Position numbers and translations under genes: made by a program. A stretch of 64,000 bases of DNA, taken from positions 310,001 through 374,000 of the forward strand of contig NWQM01000001.1 in assembly GCA_002798195.1 (NCBI GenBank), written 5' to 3'. Shown piece after piece: positions 1-7,407 of this stretch. How positions within the stretch are numbered: position 1 is the first letter of the stretch; the number at the start of each line of letters is the position of its first letter. The DNA comes from Lysobacteraceae bacterium NML03-0222. Its GTDB lineage: Bacteria > Pseudomonadota > Gammaproteobacteria > Xanthomonadales > Xanthomonadaceae. The notes under the pieces are model-generated. The model saw only the letters and a list, made by a program, of their open reading frames with translations, was not told the DNA's origin and did not search any database.

Positions 1-1036
1 CCCCCAGTCCATCTGCCTGCTGCGCCTGTCCGCGCTGGGTGATGTCACCCATGTGCTGCCGCTGCTGCACACTTTGCGCAGCGCTTTTGCAGCAGCGGAA
101 ATCACCTGGGTCATTGGCAAGGGCGAGCACCGCTTATTGGCAGGACTTTCGGGGGTGCGCTTTATCGAATACGACAAAAAAACCGGGCTGGCCGGAATGC
201 GTGCGCTGCGCCGCGAAATTGGCCGAGAAAAATTCGATGTCCTGTTGCAAATGCAGGTGGCCGCACGCGCCAACCTGCTCTCGGCCTTTATCCCGGCGCG
301 GCGGCGCATTGGCTATGACAAGTCGCGCTCCAAAGACCTGCATGGCCTGTTTATCAACGAACGGATTGCCGACCGCCCCGGTATCCATGTGCTCGATGCC
401 ATTGGCAGTTTTTGTGAGCCGTTGGGACTACAGCCGCTGCCGCCAGTCTGGGATTTGGCTGTGCCGCAAGCGGCTTTTGACTGGGCGGCCGAGCAATGGC
501 CGGATGATGGCCGACCGGTGCTGATGATTTCACCTTGCTCCAGCCATGCCCGGCGCAACTGGCGTGCCGAGCGTTATGCGGCGTTGGCTGACCATGCGGC
601 TGCCCAAGGCTGGCGCATCGTGCTGTGCGGTGGCCGTAGCGAACTGGAGCGGCAAACCGGCGATGCCATCATCGCCCAGTGCCAAGCACCGATTCTGGAC
701 TTGATTGGCAAAGACACACTGAAGCAATTGCCTGCCCTGCTGGCGCGCGCCAACCTGTTGGTGACCCCCGACTCTGGCCCCATGCATATCGCCAATGCCA
801 TGGGGACCAAGGTGCTGGGACTGCACGCGGCCAGCAACCCGCGGCGCAGCGGCCCGTATTCGGATATTCGCTACTGTGTTGACCGCTACGACGATGCCGC
901 CCGTGCGCATCTGGGCAAACCGGCCAGCGCACTGAAATGGGGCACCAAGATTGAATATGACGGTGTAATGGACCTGGTGACAGTGGAGGATGCCATCGCT
1001 GCCTTTGAGCGCTATCGTGCGGACTATGCCAGTTGA
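1..1036 (+). CDS. Glycosyltransferase family 9 (heptosyltransferase-like), 5' truncated
   Basis: The reading frame is open from base 2, and the first visible residues (SICLLRLSALGDVTHVLPLL) are the classic N-terminus of ADP-heptose:LPS heptosyltransferases. Only the first few codons are missing. A GTG at 53 lies inside this conserved block and is not the true start. The C-terminal half carries the family-9 nucleotide-sugar site, with TPDSGPMHIANAMG and later SNPRRSGPY. The protein should act on the cytoplasmic face of the inner membrane and add a sugar, probably heptose, to lipid A-core. The exact acceptor cannot be read from sequence. No partner gene is visible because the window starts here. 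Confidence 0.85.
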   Translation, partial: PQSICLLRLSALGDVTHVLPLLHTLRSAFAAAEITWVIGKGEHRLLAGLSGVRFIEYDKKTGLAGMRALRREIGREKFDVLLQMQVAARANLLSAFIPARRRIGYDKSRSKDLHGLFINERIADRPGIHVLDAIGSFCEPLGLQPLPPVWDLAVPQAAFDWAAEQWPDDGRPVLMISPCSSHARRNWRAERYAALADHAAAQGWRIVLCGGRSELERQTGDAIIAQCQAPILDLIGKDTLKQLPALLARANLLVTPDSGPMHIANAMGTKVLGLHAASNPRRSGPYSDIRYCVDRYDDAARAHLGKPASALKWGTKIEYDGVMDLVTVEDAIAAFERYRADYAS

Positions 1037-1180
1037 TTGACAAATCCATGTATTTCCCCGCAATCCCTTGGTGACGCGGGGCTTGAAAACTTATCTGCGC
1101 GTTTTCAATAGAAATTGAAAATCAGCTTTCTGGAAGAGTGCTGCCGTGCTGGAATGTGAGCTTGAGTTTCTGCACGCAAC

Positions 1181-1207
1181 AAAAAAGCTCCTGAAGTCAG
1201 GAGCTTG
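1181..1207 (-). terminator. Rho-independent terminator after tRNA-Phe
   Basis: A near-perfect stem of 9-10 bp (1185-1194 with 1197-1206) lies just downstream of the tRNA on the minus strand. It is followed on that strand by a run of six T (plus-strand A, 1181-1186). Confidence 0.85.
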
Positions 1208-1216
1208 TTAAGCACA

Positions 1217-1292
1217 TGGTGGCCGGGGAGGGAATCGAACCCCCGACACGGGGATTTTCAATCCCCTGCTCTACCAACTGAGCTACCCGGCC
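1217..1292 (-). tRNA. tRNA-Phe (GAA)
   Basis: Read on the minus strand this is a 76-nt cloverleaf. The acceptor stem GGCCGGG pairs with CCCGGCC. The D arm is GCTC...GAGC. The anticodon arm GGGGA-TTGAAAA-TCCCC gives anticodon GAA. The T arm contains GGTTCGATTCC. The CCA end is encoded (1217-1219). It has its own promoter and terminator and is transcribed alone. Confidence 0.97.
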
Positions 1293-1306
1293 AGTGCGAG
1301 CCGCGC

Positions 1307-1335
1307 ATTCTACGCATACATTTTGCCGATGGCAA
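1307..1335 (-). promoter_or_regulatory. Sigma-70 type promoter of tRNA-Phe
   Basis: On the minus strand, TTGCCA (1330-1335) and TAGAAT (1307-1312) are separated by exactly 17 nt. The -10 box lies 14 nt upstream of the mature tRNA 5' end, as expected for a stable-RNA promoter. Confidence 0.75.
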
Positions 1336-1605
1336 TAGTCAGGATGCAGATGTGATGAAATTTCTTGGGTGCGTGCTCATTTTTGCCGCGCACCTTTTGC
1401 TGACGCGGGGCAAGGCGGGCTGGTTGTTGCAGGTTGTATCGCCATGCTTGTCACAGGACAGGGCGATGGCGGTGCCGTTGGTGACGCCTGCATATGGGGC
1501 AAATCAATGTCGTCTTTGATGCAGTCGGCAGCCACGGCTATCTGCGGATGAACTGCGCGCAGCTGAAAAAGCCTTGTTTGACGCTCGACGCCTTTCAACA
1601 GGCGC
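1336..1605. other. Intergenic stretch without a recognisable gene
   Basis: Between the tRNA-Phe promoter and the end of yggX I see only short frames with no family resemblance and no ribosome-binding site. The minus strand just after the yggX stop has a small GCCTGTTGAAAGGC-type hairpin followed further on by a T-rich stretch, which may end the yggX operon. Confidence 0.5.
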
Positions 1606-1875
1606 TTAGCTTTCCGGGGTGTAGCCGGCAGGTTTCTCTGCGCCATCGCCAAACAGGAATTTGTCCATTTCCTTCTCCAGAAAGGCACGGTGTTCGGGGT
1701 TCATCGGCGAGAGCCGGTTTTCGTTGATGAGCATGGTTTGATGGGCAAGCCAAGCCGCCCATGCGGTTTTGCCGATATGGGCGAACACGCGCTTGCCCAT
1801 TTCGCCCGGCCAGGGGACGAAGTCCAGGCCTTCGGTCTGACGCTGCTCGCGTTGGCAAAAAACGGTTCGGCTCAT
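1606..1875 (-). CDS. yggX: Fe(2+)-trafficking / oxidative damage protection protein YggX
   Basis: This 89-residue protein matches the YggX family over its full length. It has the single N-terminal cysteine (MSRTVFC, Cys7), the FVPWPGEMGKR segment, the WAAW...QTMLINE core and the C-terminal GYTPE. YggX is a small cytosolic protein that protects iron-sulfur clusters and helps handle labile iron. It is the last gene of the ftsY-asmA-mutY-yggX operon. Its ATG overlaps the mutY stop by 4 bp, so it is translationally coupled to mutY. The mutY-yggX pairing is conserved in gammaproteobacteria and fits, since MutY carries an Fe-S cluster. Confidence 0.97.
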   Translation of the reverse strand: MSRTVFCQREQRQTEGLDFVPWPGEMGKRVFAHIGKTAWAAWLAHQTMLINENRLSPMNPEHRAFLEKEMDKFLFGDGAEKPAGYTPES

Positions 1876-2954
1876 GCTGTGGGCTCCTGTTCTATCAGTT
1901 TGCGCACCGGGGCGGGGATGCCAAGGGAGGCGAGTTCTTCGCGGCTTGCCCAGCGCAAGGCGTCATTGTCGCCTACCGTTGGATGCGGGGCGAGTGCTTG
2001 CAATAAAAACGGCTGGATTTGCAGCCGGAAATGGGTGAACACATGCACGATGGCGGGGAGCGCTATCGCCGTGGCGTCATCGGCTAGCCTTGCGTATTGC
2101 CGGGCGGTGCGGATGAGTGCCTCGCTATCGGCCGCTTCCGGTAGCGACCACAGCGATGGCCACACGCCGCTGGCGGGGCGACGCAGCAGCAGGCTGCGGC
2201 CTGCGGTATCGCGCAACCACAGCATCTGCGTTTGCCGGGCTGGCAGGGCTTTTTTCGGACGCGGTGCAGGCAGGCTGGCCGTGCGACCGGTATTTTGGGC
2301 AATGCAGATATCGGCAAACGGGCAGTGCAGGCAATGCGGGCGGCTGCGGCTGCACAGGGTGGCGCCCAGATCCATCTGCGCCTGGGTGTAGTCGGCCATG
2401 CGCTCTGGCGTTGCCGGCAGCGATGCCCAGGCTAATTGCCAGAGGTGTTTTTCGACCGCAGGCAATCCCGGCCAGCCTTCCACACCGTGCAGACGGCTCA
2501 AAACCCGTTTCACATTGCCGTCGAGAATCGGGTAGGGCGCATTCCAGGCCTGCGCCAGAATCGCGCCAGCGGTGCTTGGGCCAATACCGGGCAGGGCGAG
2601 CAGGGCATCGAAGTCTTGCGGCAACTGGCCGCCATGTTGCGCCACGCATTGCTTCGCTGCCGTATGCAGGTTGCGGGCGCGGCTGTAATAACCAAGCCCT
2701 GACCAGAGTGAGAGCACTTGGTCGGAGTCGGCTTCGGCAAGGCTGGGCAAATCGGGCAGGGCGGCGACAAAACGCTGGAAATACGGGATGACGGTTGTCA
2801 CCTGTGTTTGCTGCAACATGATTTCCGACAGCCACACCCGGTACGGTGTGCGCGGCTGCATCCATGGCAGGTCATGGCGGCCATGCTGCTCGAACCAGGC
2901 AATCAGCCGTTCGGCAAATACCCCGCAGATGTGCGCGCTGTGGCCTTGCTTCAT
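1872..2954 (-). CDS. mutY: A/G-specific adenine DNA glycosylase MutY
   Basis: A 360-residue base-excision repair enzyme that removes adenine mispaired with 8-oxoguanine. The catalytic glutamate lies in SEIMLQQTQV (Glu44). The helix-hairpin-helix is LPGIGPSTAGAI (about 121-132), followed by the catalytic LDGNVKRVLSR (Asp145). The four iron-sulfur cysteines have the expected C-x6-C-x2-C-x5-C spacing (201, 208, 211, 217). The C-terminal NUDIX-like domain that recognises 8-oxoG is present at normal length. The start overlaps the stop of the AsmA-like gene by 4 bp. Confidence 0.97.
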   Translation of the reverse strand: MKQGHSAHICGVFAERLIAWFEQHGRHDLPWMQPRTPYRVWLSEIMLQQTQVTTVIPYFQRFVAALPDLPSLAEADSDQVLSLWSGLGYYSRARNLHTAAKQCVAQHGGQLPQDFDALLALPGIGPSTAGAILAQAWNAPYPILDGNVKRVLSRLHGVEGWPGLPAVEKHLWQLAWASLPATPERMADYTQAQMDLGATLCSRSRPHCLHCPFADICIAQNTGRTASLPAPRPKKALPARQTQMLWLRDTAGRSLLLRRPASGVWPSLWSLPEAADSEALIRTARQYARLADDATAIALPAIVHVFTHFRLQIQPFLLQALAPHPTVGDNDALRWASREELASLGIPAPVRKLIEQEPTA

Positions 2955-4228
2955 GGCGACAGGCTGGGGTCTTCAATGTCGATTTCAACGCCTTCCAATA
3001 CGGCGCCTTCGACTATCACGCGCGGTGTGCTGAGCTTGCCCTGCAACGGCGGCAGCGGCGAGCTGTGAGCGTCTTGCGCCAGCCAGTCCAGCATTTGCCG
3101 GATACGCAGCCGCGCCTCTAGGCGGCTGTCATCGCGGCGCAGCTGCAAGTCGAGCGGTGCGGAGAAATCGGCATCGCCCTGATAGTCGATGGCAAATGGC
3201 AGCGTTGAGCGTGAGGCGTGCAGCGGTGCGGGCAGGGCAGGCCATGACGAAGGCCAGTGGGGAAGTTCGCCCTGCAAGGCCAAGTGCAGGTTTTCATCCA
3301 GCGCCAAGCGGCCATGGGCGCTGAAATCGGGGATGGGCGCTTGGCCGCGAATGGCGATGGCAAGCGGCTCGGCCGTGATGGTGCCCGATGCCCAGTGCAG
3401 CCGGCCGTAAGTGCCCAATGCCAGCGCCAGCGGAGCGCCGTCTTCGGGCAGATACTGCAGTGTCGTGGACAGCCGGGTGCGCTCAAGTGTGAGGTGCCCA
3501 TCTTGCTGGTGCAGATGGGCACGCAGCCGGATACGCGCGGGCAGTCGCCAAGTTGCATCGGCAATCTCAAGCTGGCCGGAAACGCCAAGGCCGGTAGGGA
3601 TGGCGGCTTTGGACAGTGCCAGATTCAGCTCGAAATCCAGGTGGGTGCTGCCGGTCAGGTAGTGGCCTTGCAAGGCGGCCTGCAAGGGCGCATCCGGCGC
3701 GAAATGCGGGATTTCAGTTTGCAGGTTTTCCACGCGCCAGCCCTCGCCCTGCACGCGACCCTCGCGGATGCCAAGGCCGCGTAGCAGGGTCGGCAGGCGG
3801 GTTTCAGTCGCGCTGGCCGGGCGGCTTTGCTGCCAGCGTTGCAGGGCGGCAAGGTCAAGGCTTGGAGCATCGAGTTCAATGCGCTCGATGTCGAGCACCT
3901 GGCCGCGGCTGCGCAGGGTTTGCCACGGCACGGTCAGATGCATGCGGCGCGCCTGAAACAGTGTTGTGCGGCTGCCCGGTATGCGGGCGCTGACATCGCC
4001 CAGGCTAATATAAGGCTGGGCGCCCAGGCCATAGCGTGCAGAGGCGGCCTGGATTTCAAGGCCGGTGGCCGCCCCCAGTTGCCTCAAGGCAATATCAGCC
4101 AGTATGGATGGCCGCAGCATCAGCAGCACGCCCGGCAACAGCAACAGCAGTGCCAGCACAATCAGGATTGCGCGCCTGCGCCGACGCGCGGACTTTGGGG
4201 TATCAGCGGCTTGGGCTGGTGGGCTCAC
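2951..4228 (-). CDS. AsmA-like single-pass membrane protein
   Basis: This 425-residue protein begins with a basic stretch (SARRRRRA) and one strongly hydrophobic helix (about residues 20-38), then a long beta-rich periplasmic part. This is the layout of AsmA/YhdP-type proteins, which act in outer-membrane lipid homeostasis. The start is a GTG that overlaps the ftsY stop (GTGA). The C-terminus overlaps the mutY start by 4 bp, so it is embedded in a coupled operon. No catalytic motif is visible. The family assignment rests on architecture and on phrases such as LDLAALQRWQQSR and is moderate. Confidence 0.7.
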   Translation of the reverse strand: MSPPAQAADTPKSARRRRRAILIVLALLLLLPGVLLMLRPSILADIALRQLGAATGLEIQAASARYGLGAQPYISLGDVSARIPGSRTTLFQARRMHLTVPWQTLRSRGQVLDIERIELDAPSLDLAALQRWQQSRPASATETRLPTLLRGLGIREGRVQGEGWRVENLQTEIPHFAPDAPLQAALQGHYLTGSTHLDFELNLALSKAAIPTGLGVSGQLEIADATWRLPARIRLRAHLHQQDGHLTLERTRLSTTLQYLPEDGAPLALALGTYGRLHWASGTITAEPLAIAIRGQAPIPDFSAHGRLALDENLHLALQGELPHWPSSWPALPAPLHASRSTLPFAIDYQGDADFSAPLDLQLRRDDSRLEARLRIRQMLDWLAQDAHSSPLPPLQGKLSTPRVIVEGAVLEGVEIDIEDPSLSP

Positions 4229-5382
4229 TGGCCGAGTGATTCCGGCAGCAAGGCATCGACAAAGGCTTTGGGGTCGAAGATGCGCAAGTCTTCCGGGCGC
4301 TCACCAATGCCGGCATAGCGGATGGGAATGCCAAACTCGCGCGCCAGCGCAAACACCACGCCTCCCTTGGCGGTGCCGTCCAGCTTGGTAACCACAAGCC
4401 CGGTGACCGGCACCTTTGCATTGAAGGCACGCAGCTGCGAAATCGCGTTCTGCCCGGTGGTGCCGTCAATCACCATCAGCACTTCGTGCGGGATGCCAGC
4501 GCCATGCTTGCCCAGCACGCGCACGATTTTGCCAAGCTCGTCCATCAGCCCGCCCTGGGTATGCAGGCGGCCTGCGGTATCGGCAATCAGGATGCTGCTG
4601 CCGCGCGCCTTGGCAGAAGAATAGGCATCGAACGCCACCGCAGCGGCATCGGCATCCTGTCCCTGCGCCACCACATGCACGCCATTGCGCTCGCCCCAGG
4701 CCTGCAACTGCGCCACGGCGGCAGCGCGGAAGGTATCGCCCGCCGCCAGCATGATTTGATGGCCATCCTGGCTGAAACGGCGCGCCAGCTTGCCGATGGT
4801 GGTGGTCTTGCCCACGCCATTGACGCCGATGGTCACGATGACGAACGGGCGGGCGTTGCGGTCGATTTGCAGTGGCTTGGCAACCGGGCGCAACATCGCA
4901 ATTAGGTCTTCGCGCAGTGCCGCCAGAAGCGCGGTGGCATCGGCAAATTCGCGGCGATTCATGCGCGTGCGCAAATCTTCGACCAGTGTGGTGGTGGCCT
5001 TGATGCCGACATCGGCAGTCAGCAGCGCGGTTTCGATTTCTTCCAGCAAGCTCTCATCAAGCTTGGGATTGCGCGAGAACAGCCCGCCCAGGCTCTTGGC
5101 AAAGCTGCTGCCCTTGAGGCGCTCGCGCCAGCCGATTTTGCCGGCGGACGCCGCTGGTGCGGCATGGGCATAGTCCGGGTCGTCGTTGCCAGCGGCCTCG
5201 GCCAGCGTCGCAGGCTCCGGCGGCAAGGACGGGGCTGCGGCCTCCGGCGCTGCCGGGGCGGGCGTAGGCGGAATAAACGGAATATCGCTGAGCACCGGCT
5301 CGGCCGTCACCGGCGGAGCTGTGGGTTGTTCGACGGGTTTTTCGCTTTCAGCAGGCTTTTTGCGCCAGAACCAGTTAACCAT
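4225..5382 (-). CDS. ftsY: Signal recognition particle receptor FtsY
   Basis: A 385-residue SRP receptor GTPase that docks ribosome-SRP complexes at the inner membrane. I chose the ATG at 5382 (MVNWFWRKKP). The frame stays open far upstream, but that part is antisense to rsmD and its residues are not FtsY-like. A Pro/Ala/Glu-rich linker (about 15-80) precedes the N domain and the G domain. The G motifs are GVNGVGKTTT (P-loop, 186-195), DTAGRLHTQGG and TKLDGTAKGG. It heads the ftsY-asmA-mutY-yggX operon and is divergent from rsmD, with 54 bp between the two starts. Confidence 0.97.
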   Translation of the reverse strand: MVNWFWRKKPAESEKPVEQPTAPPVTAEPVLSDIPFIPPTPAPAAPEAAAPSLPPEPATLAEAAGNDDPDYAHAAPAASAGKIGWRERLKGSSFAKSLGGLFSRNPKLDESLLEEIETALLTADVGIKATTTLVEDLRTRMNRREFADATALLAALREDLIAMLRPVAKPLQIDRNARPFVIVTIGVNGVGKTTTIGKLARRFSQDGHQIMLAAGDTFRAAAVAQLQAWGERNGVHVVAQGQDADAAAVAFDAYSSAKARGSSILIADTAGRLHTQGGLMDELGKIVRVLGKHGAGIPHEVLMVIDGTTGQNAISQLRAFNAKVPVTGLVVTKLDGTAKGGVVFALAREFGIPIRYAGIGERPEDLRIFDPKAFVDALLPESLGQ

Positions 5383-5436
5383 GTGCGGTCGGTTGTCGGA
5401 AAATACGCGCATGGTAGCACCGGGCATCCTTTTGTT

Positions 5437-6021
5437 ATGAGCAAATCTTTCTCTCCTGCGGCCAGGGGGCATGTGCGCATCATCGCCGGCCGCTGGCGCG
5501 GCCGTCGCCTGACGGTGGCCGATGCGCCGGGCTTGCGGCCGACTTCCGACCGGGTGCGTGAAACCCTGTTCAATTGGCTGATGCCGTATCTGCCGGGTGC
5601 ACTCGTGCTGGATGCCTTTGCCGGAACCGGCGCACTGGGGGTTGAAGCGGCCTCGCGCGGCGCAGCGCAGGTCGTGTTGATGGAGCGTGAGCCGCGCCTT
5701 GTGCAGAGCCTGCGTCAGCAGCTGGACAGGCTCGAGGGCGCGCATGAGGTGGTCAGCGTTTTGCCGGGCGATACGCTTAGCCTGTTGCCGACCTTGGCGC
5801 AGCAGGGGCGGACATTCGATATCGCCTTTGTTGACCCGCCGTTTGCTGAGAATTTATGGGAGCAGATTTTGCCGCAGCTACTGCCGCTGATGAATGCCGG
5901 CGCGATGCTGTATGTGGAAATGCCGCAGTGCACGCCCGCGCCGCTATTGCCGCAAGACTGGCAGCTGCACCGCGAAGTGAGCACCCGCGAAGTCATTGGC
6001 AGGCTCTATCGCCGTGACTGA
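5437..6021 (+). CDS. rsmD: 16S rRNA (guanine966-N2)-methyltransferase RsmD
   Basis: A 194-residue SAM-dependent methyltransferase that modifies G966 of 16S rRNA. The start at 5437 (MSKSFSPAARGHVRIIAG) gives the normal family N-terminus. The SAM-binding motif is LDAFAGTGALG (58-68). The catalytic motif is DPPF (133-136), the DPPY/F variant usual for N2-guanine methyltransferases. It is divergent from ftsY, a neighbour arrangement widely conserved in proteobacteria, and leads directly into coaD after 45 bp. Confidence 0.96.
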   Translation: MSKSFSPAARGHVRIIAGRWRGRRLTVADAPGLRPTSDRVRETLFNWLMPYLPGALVLDAFAGTGALGVEAASRGAAQVVLMEREPRLVQSLRQQLDRLEGAHEVVSVLPGDTLSLLPTLAQQGRTFDIAFVDPPFAENLWEQILPQLLPLMNAGAMLYVEMPQCTPAPLLPQDWQLHREVSTREVIGRLYRRD

Positions 6022-6066
6022 AGGCCGCTGCTACACTCCACTTCCAATTCTTTTGATGAACCGTCC

Positions 6067-6579
6067 ATGAAGTCCTCCCGCCAGCGGATTGCCGTCTATC
6101 CCGGAACCTTCGACCCGATTACTTCCGGGCATGTGGATCTTGTCCATCGCGCCGCGCCCTTGTTTGAGCGGCTGGTGGTCGGGGTGGCGCAAAGCGCAGG
6201 CAAGGGGCCGGCATTCACGCTTGAGCGTCGTGTCGAGCTTGCCCGTGAGGCGCTGGTCGATGTGCCGAATGTGGAAGTGCGCGGCTTTGATACCCTGCTG
6301 GCGAATTTCGTGCGCGATCAGGGCGCCGGGGTGTTGATTCGCGGCCTGCGCGCGGTATCGGACTTTGAATACGAGTTTCAGCTGGCCAGCATGAACCGCC
6401 ATCTGATTCCCGAAGTGGAAACCCTGTTCCTGACCCCCGCCGAAAAATACGGTTTCATTTCTTCTTCGCTGGTGCGCGAGATATCCCGCTTAGGGGGCGA
6501 TGTCTCCGCCTTTGTGCCACCAGCAGTGGCCGCCGCGCTGCAGGCCGATTCAAGGCAGCGTCATGCTCAACCGCAATAA
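6067..6579 (+). CDS. coaD: Phosphopantetheine adenylyltransferase CoaD
   Basis: A 170-residue nucleotidyltransferase that makes dephospho-CoA from 4'-phosphopantetheine and ATP, the penultimate step of CoA synthesis. The N-terminal AVYPGTFDPITSGHVDLVHR contains the T-x-G-H nucleotide-binding signature. LIRGLRAVSDFEYE and the late ISSSLVREI (the ATP-binding S-S-S-x-V-R/K-E motif) are also present. Length is normal. It lies between rsmD and a lipoprotein gene, all in the same direction. Confidence 0.97.
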   Translation: MKSSRQRIAVYPGTFDPITSGHVDLVHRAAPLFERLVVGVAQSAGKGPAFTLERRVELAREALVDVPNVEVRGFDTLLANFVRDQGAGVLIRGLRAVSDFEYEFQLASMNRHLIPEVETLFLTPAEKYGFISSSLVREISRLGGDVSAFVPPAVAAALQADSRQRHAQPQ

Positions 6580-6592
6580 AACGGAAAACACC

Positions 6593-7096
6593 ATGAAAAC
6601 TACCAACCGTCTGCTCCTCGCCGCCTGCCTGGCCGCCCTGTCCGTCACCGCCTGCAAAAAGGAAGAAGCCGCCCCCGTGGAAGCTGCGCCTGTACAAGTG
6701 GTTGTGCCCGCAGGTGAAGACCGCATGGAATGGCAGGCTTATCTGGGCTCGATTGCCGAAGCCAATATGGACGGCATCACCAATTCGCCTTATGCCTATT
6801 TCCTGCCTGCTGCCAGCAGCGAAGACTTCCAGGGCGAATACGAGCGCCTGCTTGAGCGCGTGCAGATGGATATTTCGCGCGGCATCGTCGGCGGCAATAT
6901 GCTGATGTTCGGCTCGCCGCACTCCTCGGCCACGCAGCTGGCCGACCTGGTGATCGAGGGCTTCAAGGACACCAAGCCCAACACCATGAAGGATGTGAAA
7001 GTGGTGTTTGTCGGCAACCCTGCGGACAAAGACCGCGTGGGCGAAGCCGTGACCCCGGCGGGTGTGAATTACATTTTTGTTTCCACCGCCAAGTAA
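6593..7096 (+). CDS. Putative lipoprotein of unknown function
   Basis: This 167-residue protein begins with a lipoprotein signal. A hydrophobic stretch ends in a VTAC lipobox (Cys21) followed by KKEEAAP, a typical charged mature start. The ATG at 6593 is 13 bp after the coaD stop. An in-frame ATG at 6563 inside coaD would only lengthen the signal peptide. The mature part has no motif I recognise. Segments such as DGITNSPYAYFLP and the C-terminal DRVGEAVTPAGVNYIFV suggest a small globular periplasmic domain. I do not assign a function. Confidence 0.7.
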   Translation: MKTTNRLLLAACLAALSVTACKKEEAAPVEAAPVQVVVPAGEDRMEWQAYLGSIAEANMDGITNSPYAYFLPAASSEDFQGEYERLLERVQMDISRGIVGGNMLMFGSPHSSATQLADLVIEGFKDTKPNTMKDVKVVFVGNPADKDRVGEAVTPAGVNYIFVSTAK

Positions 7097-7117
7097 GCGC
7101 TGCCAGATGCGTCCGTA

Positions 7118-7136
7118 CCGCAGGCAAGGCCTGCGG
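7118..7136. other. Intergenic hairpin between lipoprotein and ferredoxin genes
   Basis: CCGCAGGC (7118-7125) pairs perfectly with GCCTGCGG (7129-7136) across a 3-nt loop. No T-run follows on either strand. It is a weak terminator or a processing/stability hairpin at most. Confidence 0.4.
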
Positions 7137-7149
7137 GCGGGCGCATTCG

Positions 7150-7407
7150 ATGCCCATGTCACTCAAGATTCTTGAAACCTGCATCAATTGCGATGTTTGC
7201 GAGCCGGCCTGCCCGAATCAGGCCATCAGCCAGGGCGAGGACATCTATCTGATTGACCCGGCACTGTGTACCGAATGCGTCGGCCATTTCGACGAGCCGC
7301 AGTGCATGATGGTCTGCCCGGTGGAGTGCATCGAGCACGACCCCGAGCATGTTGAAACCGAGGCCGAGCTGCTGGCCAAGCTACAGCGCCTGGAGAATGC
7401 CGCATGA
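7150..7407 (+). CDS. YfhL-type 2[4Fe-4S] ferredoxin
   Basis: An 85-residue ferredoxin. Cluster I ligands are Cys11, 14, 17 and 21 (C-x2-C-x2-C-x3-C). Cluster II has the long spacing typical of the YfhL/Alvin-type subgroup: Cys40-x2-Cys43-x8-Cys52-x3-Cys56. It is a cytosolic electron carrier whose partner is not evident here. An in-frame ATG at 7156 is an alternative start, and neither has a strong ribosome-binding site. The stop overlaps the ggt ATG by 4 bp. A YfhL-type ferredoxin next to coaD is a recurring order in gammaproteobacteria. Confidence 0.92.
   Translation: MPMSLKILETCINCDVCEPACPNQAISQGEDIYLIDPALCTECVGHFDEPQCMMVCPVECIEHDPEHVETEAELLAKLQRLENAA

Noticed and set aside
53..55. GTG at 53 as start of the glycosyltransferase
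   Set aside because: The conserved N-terminal motif LLRLSALGDV lies upstream of it, in frame, and runs to the window edge.
1056..1121. Small hairpins after the glycosyltransferase gene (CCCCGC/GCGGGG and TTTTCAAT/ATTGAAAA)
   Set aside because: The first lacks a T-run and has a 14-nt loop; the second is A+T-only with a 4-nt loop. Neither is convincing as a terminator or operator.
5383..5745. Longer N-terminus for FtsY
   Set aside because: The extension overlaps rsmD in antisense and its residues do not resemble FtsY; ATG 5382 gives a normal protein.
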